From an uncultured Collinsella sp. (lineage in GTDB: Bacteria; Actinomycetota; Coriobacteriia; Coriobacteriales; Coriobacteriaceae), in the NCBI GenBank assembly GCA_902495265.1, contig CABUWR010000080.1, forward strand, positions 1 to 6,523: DNA of 6,523 nucleotides, in the 5' to 3' direction. Made by a program: the position numbers and the translations under genes. The first letter of the stretch is position 1, and every line of letters begins with the position of its first letter. Positions 5,217-6,523 of the stretch are shown here, piece by piece. The notes under the pieces were generated by a model. It was not told the origin of the DNA. It was given only the letters and a program-made list of their open reading frames with translations, and did not search any database.

Positions 5217-6227
5217 CTACGCGGTTTTGCCCTCAATGAGTTCAACGGGGAGCTTGATATTCGATTCGGGATTATCGCCGTTAATAAGAGCGATGATGGA
5301 TTGCGCCGCGAGCTCTCCGATGCGATCGATATCTTGACGTACGGTTGTTAAGTCAGGCATAAACGTCATAGTTCGGCGGGCACCATCCGCGCCCACGACC
5401 TTAATATCGTCTGGAGCGCTCAAGCCGCGCTGCTTCATCACGTTGAGACAGATGGCCGCCATCGTATCGTCTCCCGCAAAGATGCCGTCAATATCGGGGT
5501 TCTCATCGAGGATCTTCGCAACGACCGCGCCCTTTTCGTCGTCGGGCTTAACGAACTCAACCTCACGGACAAGCGCGGACAAACCGGCCTGCTCAACAAC
5601 ATCGAGGTAGGCATCGGTACGCTTATTGGCAGGCATGCGCATGCGGCTATTGCTGCGCAGGCACAGGATACGCCTGCAGCCGTCATCAATCAGACGGCGC
5701 GTGGCGAGCTCGCCAATGCCATAGCTGTCACTTGCAATCTGGACAGAGCCCTCGCCAAGATCGCAGTCGATGCCAACCAGGCTCAAGCCCATCTCGGCAT
5801 ATGCCTCGGCACCGATATTGAGGGAGTTGACGATGACGCCGTCGACCATATTGCGGCGGAGCATGTCAATATAGGAACGCTCAAGATCGGGTCGATTGGC
5901 GCTGTTGCACAGCAACATCTTAAAGCCGTTTTCCGCTAACGTGCGCTCGACCGTCTGCACAACCTGAGCATGGAACGGGCTGCTCACAAAGGGAACGATC
6001 ATACCGATAAGATTCAGGCGACCGTTGAGCATGGCACGGGCGATATCGTTGGGCGTATAGTTGATGCGCTCCATCGCCGCATGGACTTTATCGCGGGTTT
6101 CCTGGCTAATGTAGCCGCGGTTATTAAGCACGCGAGATACCGTAGTAGGCGAAACCCCCGCCACCGCCGCAACTTCCTTGATGCCAGGCTTAGCCGTATC
6201 CTTAGAACGGGCACTCTCGTGAGCCAT
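5217..6227 (-). CDS. LacI-family transcriptional repressor of the sucrose operon
   Basis: This 336-residue regulator has the standard LacI layout. A helix-turn-helix (about 16-37, IKEVAAVAGVSPTTVSRVLN) is followed by the linker and hinge (YTPNDIARAML, 57-67) and a periplasmic-binding-protein-like effector domain (about 73-336). The effector domain shows IGMIVPF, FAGDDTMAAICLNVMKQRG, VVGADG and LTTVRQD. The hinge residue that is usually the minor-groove-inserting Leu of the ARSL-type motif is Met66 here. The ATG at 6227 is chosen because a strong GGGGGAGGG (6232-6240) stands four bases upstream. The ATG at 6248 would place that site inside the gene and overlap an operator-like repeat. It lies 183 bp before the operon on the same strand. 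Shared repeats at its own promoter and before the operon suggest autoregulation plus repression relieved by sucrose, fructose or a sugar phosphate. A ScrR role is inferred from context; the ligand cannot be read from sequence. Confidence 0.92.
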   Translation of the reverse strand: MAHESARSKDTAKPGIKEVAAVAGVSPTTVSRVLNNRGYISQETRDKVHAAMERINYTPNDIARAMLNGRLNLIGMIVPFVSSPFHAQVVQTVERTLAENGFKMLLCNSANRPDLERSYIDMLRRNMVDGVIVNSLNIGAEAYAEMGLSLVGIDCDLGEGSVQIASDSYGIGELATRRLIDDGCRRILCLRSNSRMRMPANKRTDAYLDVVEQAGLSALVREVEFVKPDDEKGAVVAKILDENPDIDGIFAGDDTMAAICLNVMKQRGLSAPDDIKVVGADGARRTMTFMPDLTTVRQDIDRIGELAAQSIIALINGDNPESNIKLPVELIEGKTA

Positions 6228-6231
6228 AGCA

Positions 6232-6240
6232 CCCTCCCCC
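6232..6240 (-). promoter_or_regulatory. Ribosome binding site deciding the repressor start
   Basis: GGGGGAGGG is followed by TGCT and the ATG at 6227. Upstream in-frame ATGs at 6242 and 6248 have no comparable site and would make this element coding. Confidence 0.75.
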
Positions 6241-6246
6241 ATCAAC

Positions 6247-6262
6247 ATGTCATACGTTTACA
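6247..6262 (+). promoter_or_regulatory. LacI-type operator-like repeat 4, at the repressor's own promoter
   Basis: ATGTCATACGTTTACA differs from repeat 2 at only two of 16 positions. It lies 20 bp upstream of the repressor start codon and covers the probable -10 or transcription start. This placement predicts negative autoregulation by the same protein that controls the operon. Confidence 0.65.
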
Positions 6263-6286
6263 TACGAACAAAGCATACCCCAACAA
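6259..6286 (-). promoter_or_regulatory. Tentative promoter of the repressor gene
   Basis: On the minus strand TTGTTG (6286-6281), 16 bases and TATGTA (6264-6259) form a weak -35/-10 pair. Transcription would begin near 6252, giving a short leader that includes the strong ribosome site. TATGCT at 6272-6277 is another possible -10. The pairing with repeat 4 makes the location attractive, but the hexamers are poor. Confidence 0.35.
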
Positions 6287-6366
6287 CAGCGGGAAGACGG
6301 TAACAGCACAAGTAAGTAAACGACTCATCCAAATAATTAGGAGAGTTCCGCCTAGAGGGTGACTAC

Positions 6367-6388
6367 ACAGGACCCCCGCCGGGGCTGT
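6367..6388. other. GC-rich hairpin upstream of the repressor
   Basis: ACAG (6367-6370), two bulged bases and CCCC (6373-6376) pair with GGGG (6381-6384) and CTGT (6385-6388) around a 4-base loop. On the plus strand only two T residues follow; on the minus strand no T-run follows. It could be the transcription end of a minus-strand gene entering from the right, or leader structure for a plus-strand gene. I see no match to a riboswitch class I know. Confidence 0.4.
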
Positions 6389-6442
6389 TTGGGCTACCTC
6401 CCAAAACATTCCGCACTGATATCTTCTGAATTGAAGACGTCG

Positions 6443-6523
6443 ATGATGCACCCGTATACCATTGACGTCGACACCATCAGATGCGGACCGCGCGGTGACC
6501 CCACATTCCGCTGGCGCCCACAG
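6443..6523 (+). CDS. Possible partial gene at the right edge, unrecognised
   Basis: From ATG at 6443 (or 6446) a frame stays open for 27 codons to the window end, encoding a protein beginning MMHPYTIDVDTIRCGPRGDP. Third codon positions are mostly G or C, like the other genes, but the ribosome site is weak (GAAG about six bases upstream). An opposing minus-strand frame shares the same third-position pattern. It ends in a TAG at 6394-6396, with last residues CIIDVFNSEDISAECFGR, and could equally be the C-terminus of a gene entering from the right. I recognise neither sequence, so strand and reality are unsettled. Confidence 0.25.
   Translation, partial: MMHPYTIDVDTIRCGPRGDPTFRWRPQ

Noticed and set aside
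6242..6451. A minus-strand frame of about 69 codons before the repressor
   Set aside because: It crosses the repressor's promoter and operator, lacks a ribosome site at its ATG and does not resemble a known small protein.
1..6523. Mobile elements, CRISPR arrays, tRNA or rRNA genes, phage or defence genes
   Set aside because: No transposase or integrase motifs, no regularly spaced repeats, no cloverleaf and no conserved RNA segments were seen. The locus reads as an ordinary metabolic operon.

Overview
The window reads as a moderately GC-rich Gram-positive chromosome with strong G/C preference at third codon positions. The gene content and the style of the DegV protein suggest an actinobacterial gut anaerobe, perhaps Coriobacteriia (Collinsella-like). 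That placement is inference; no marker gene is present.

Almost everything is on the minus strand, so the locus is described right to left. At the right edge (about 6228-6523) there is a 300-base stretch with the regulator's promoter, a GC-rich hairpin and an undecided partial reading frame at the boundary. Then come a LacI-family repressor (6227-5217), a 183-bp control region with three operator-like repeats and a promoter (5034-5216), a divergent GH32-clan enzyme (5033-3651), a sucrose-type PTS EIIBC permease (3605-2154), a 101-bp gap with a strong RNA hairpin, and a canonical GH32 sucrose-6-phosphate hydrolase (2052-610). After a 278-bp non-coding gap with hairpins, the first 110 codons of a DegV-family protein (331-1) run off the left edge.

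The core is a sucrose or fructosyl-oligosaccharide utilisation operon. The permease imports and phosphorylates the sugar, with phosphate from an EIIA that is not encoded here. ScrB cleaves the phosphorylated sugar to glucose-6-phosphate and fructose. The repressor probably controls both itself and the operon through a shared 16-bp motif, found three times before the operon and once at the repressor's own promoter. No fructokinase is present.

The least ordinary items are: the first operon gene, a GH32-like protein whose usual nucleophile motif is rewritten as WVGDIMPY; the operator array, in which the -35 hexamer is built into an operator; and an intercistronic hairpin whose two mispairs become G-U wobbles only in the operon transcript. 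No mobile element, CRISPR array, tRNA or rRNA was seen.
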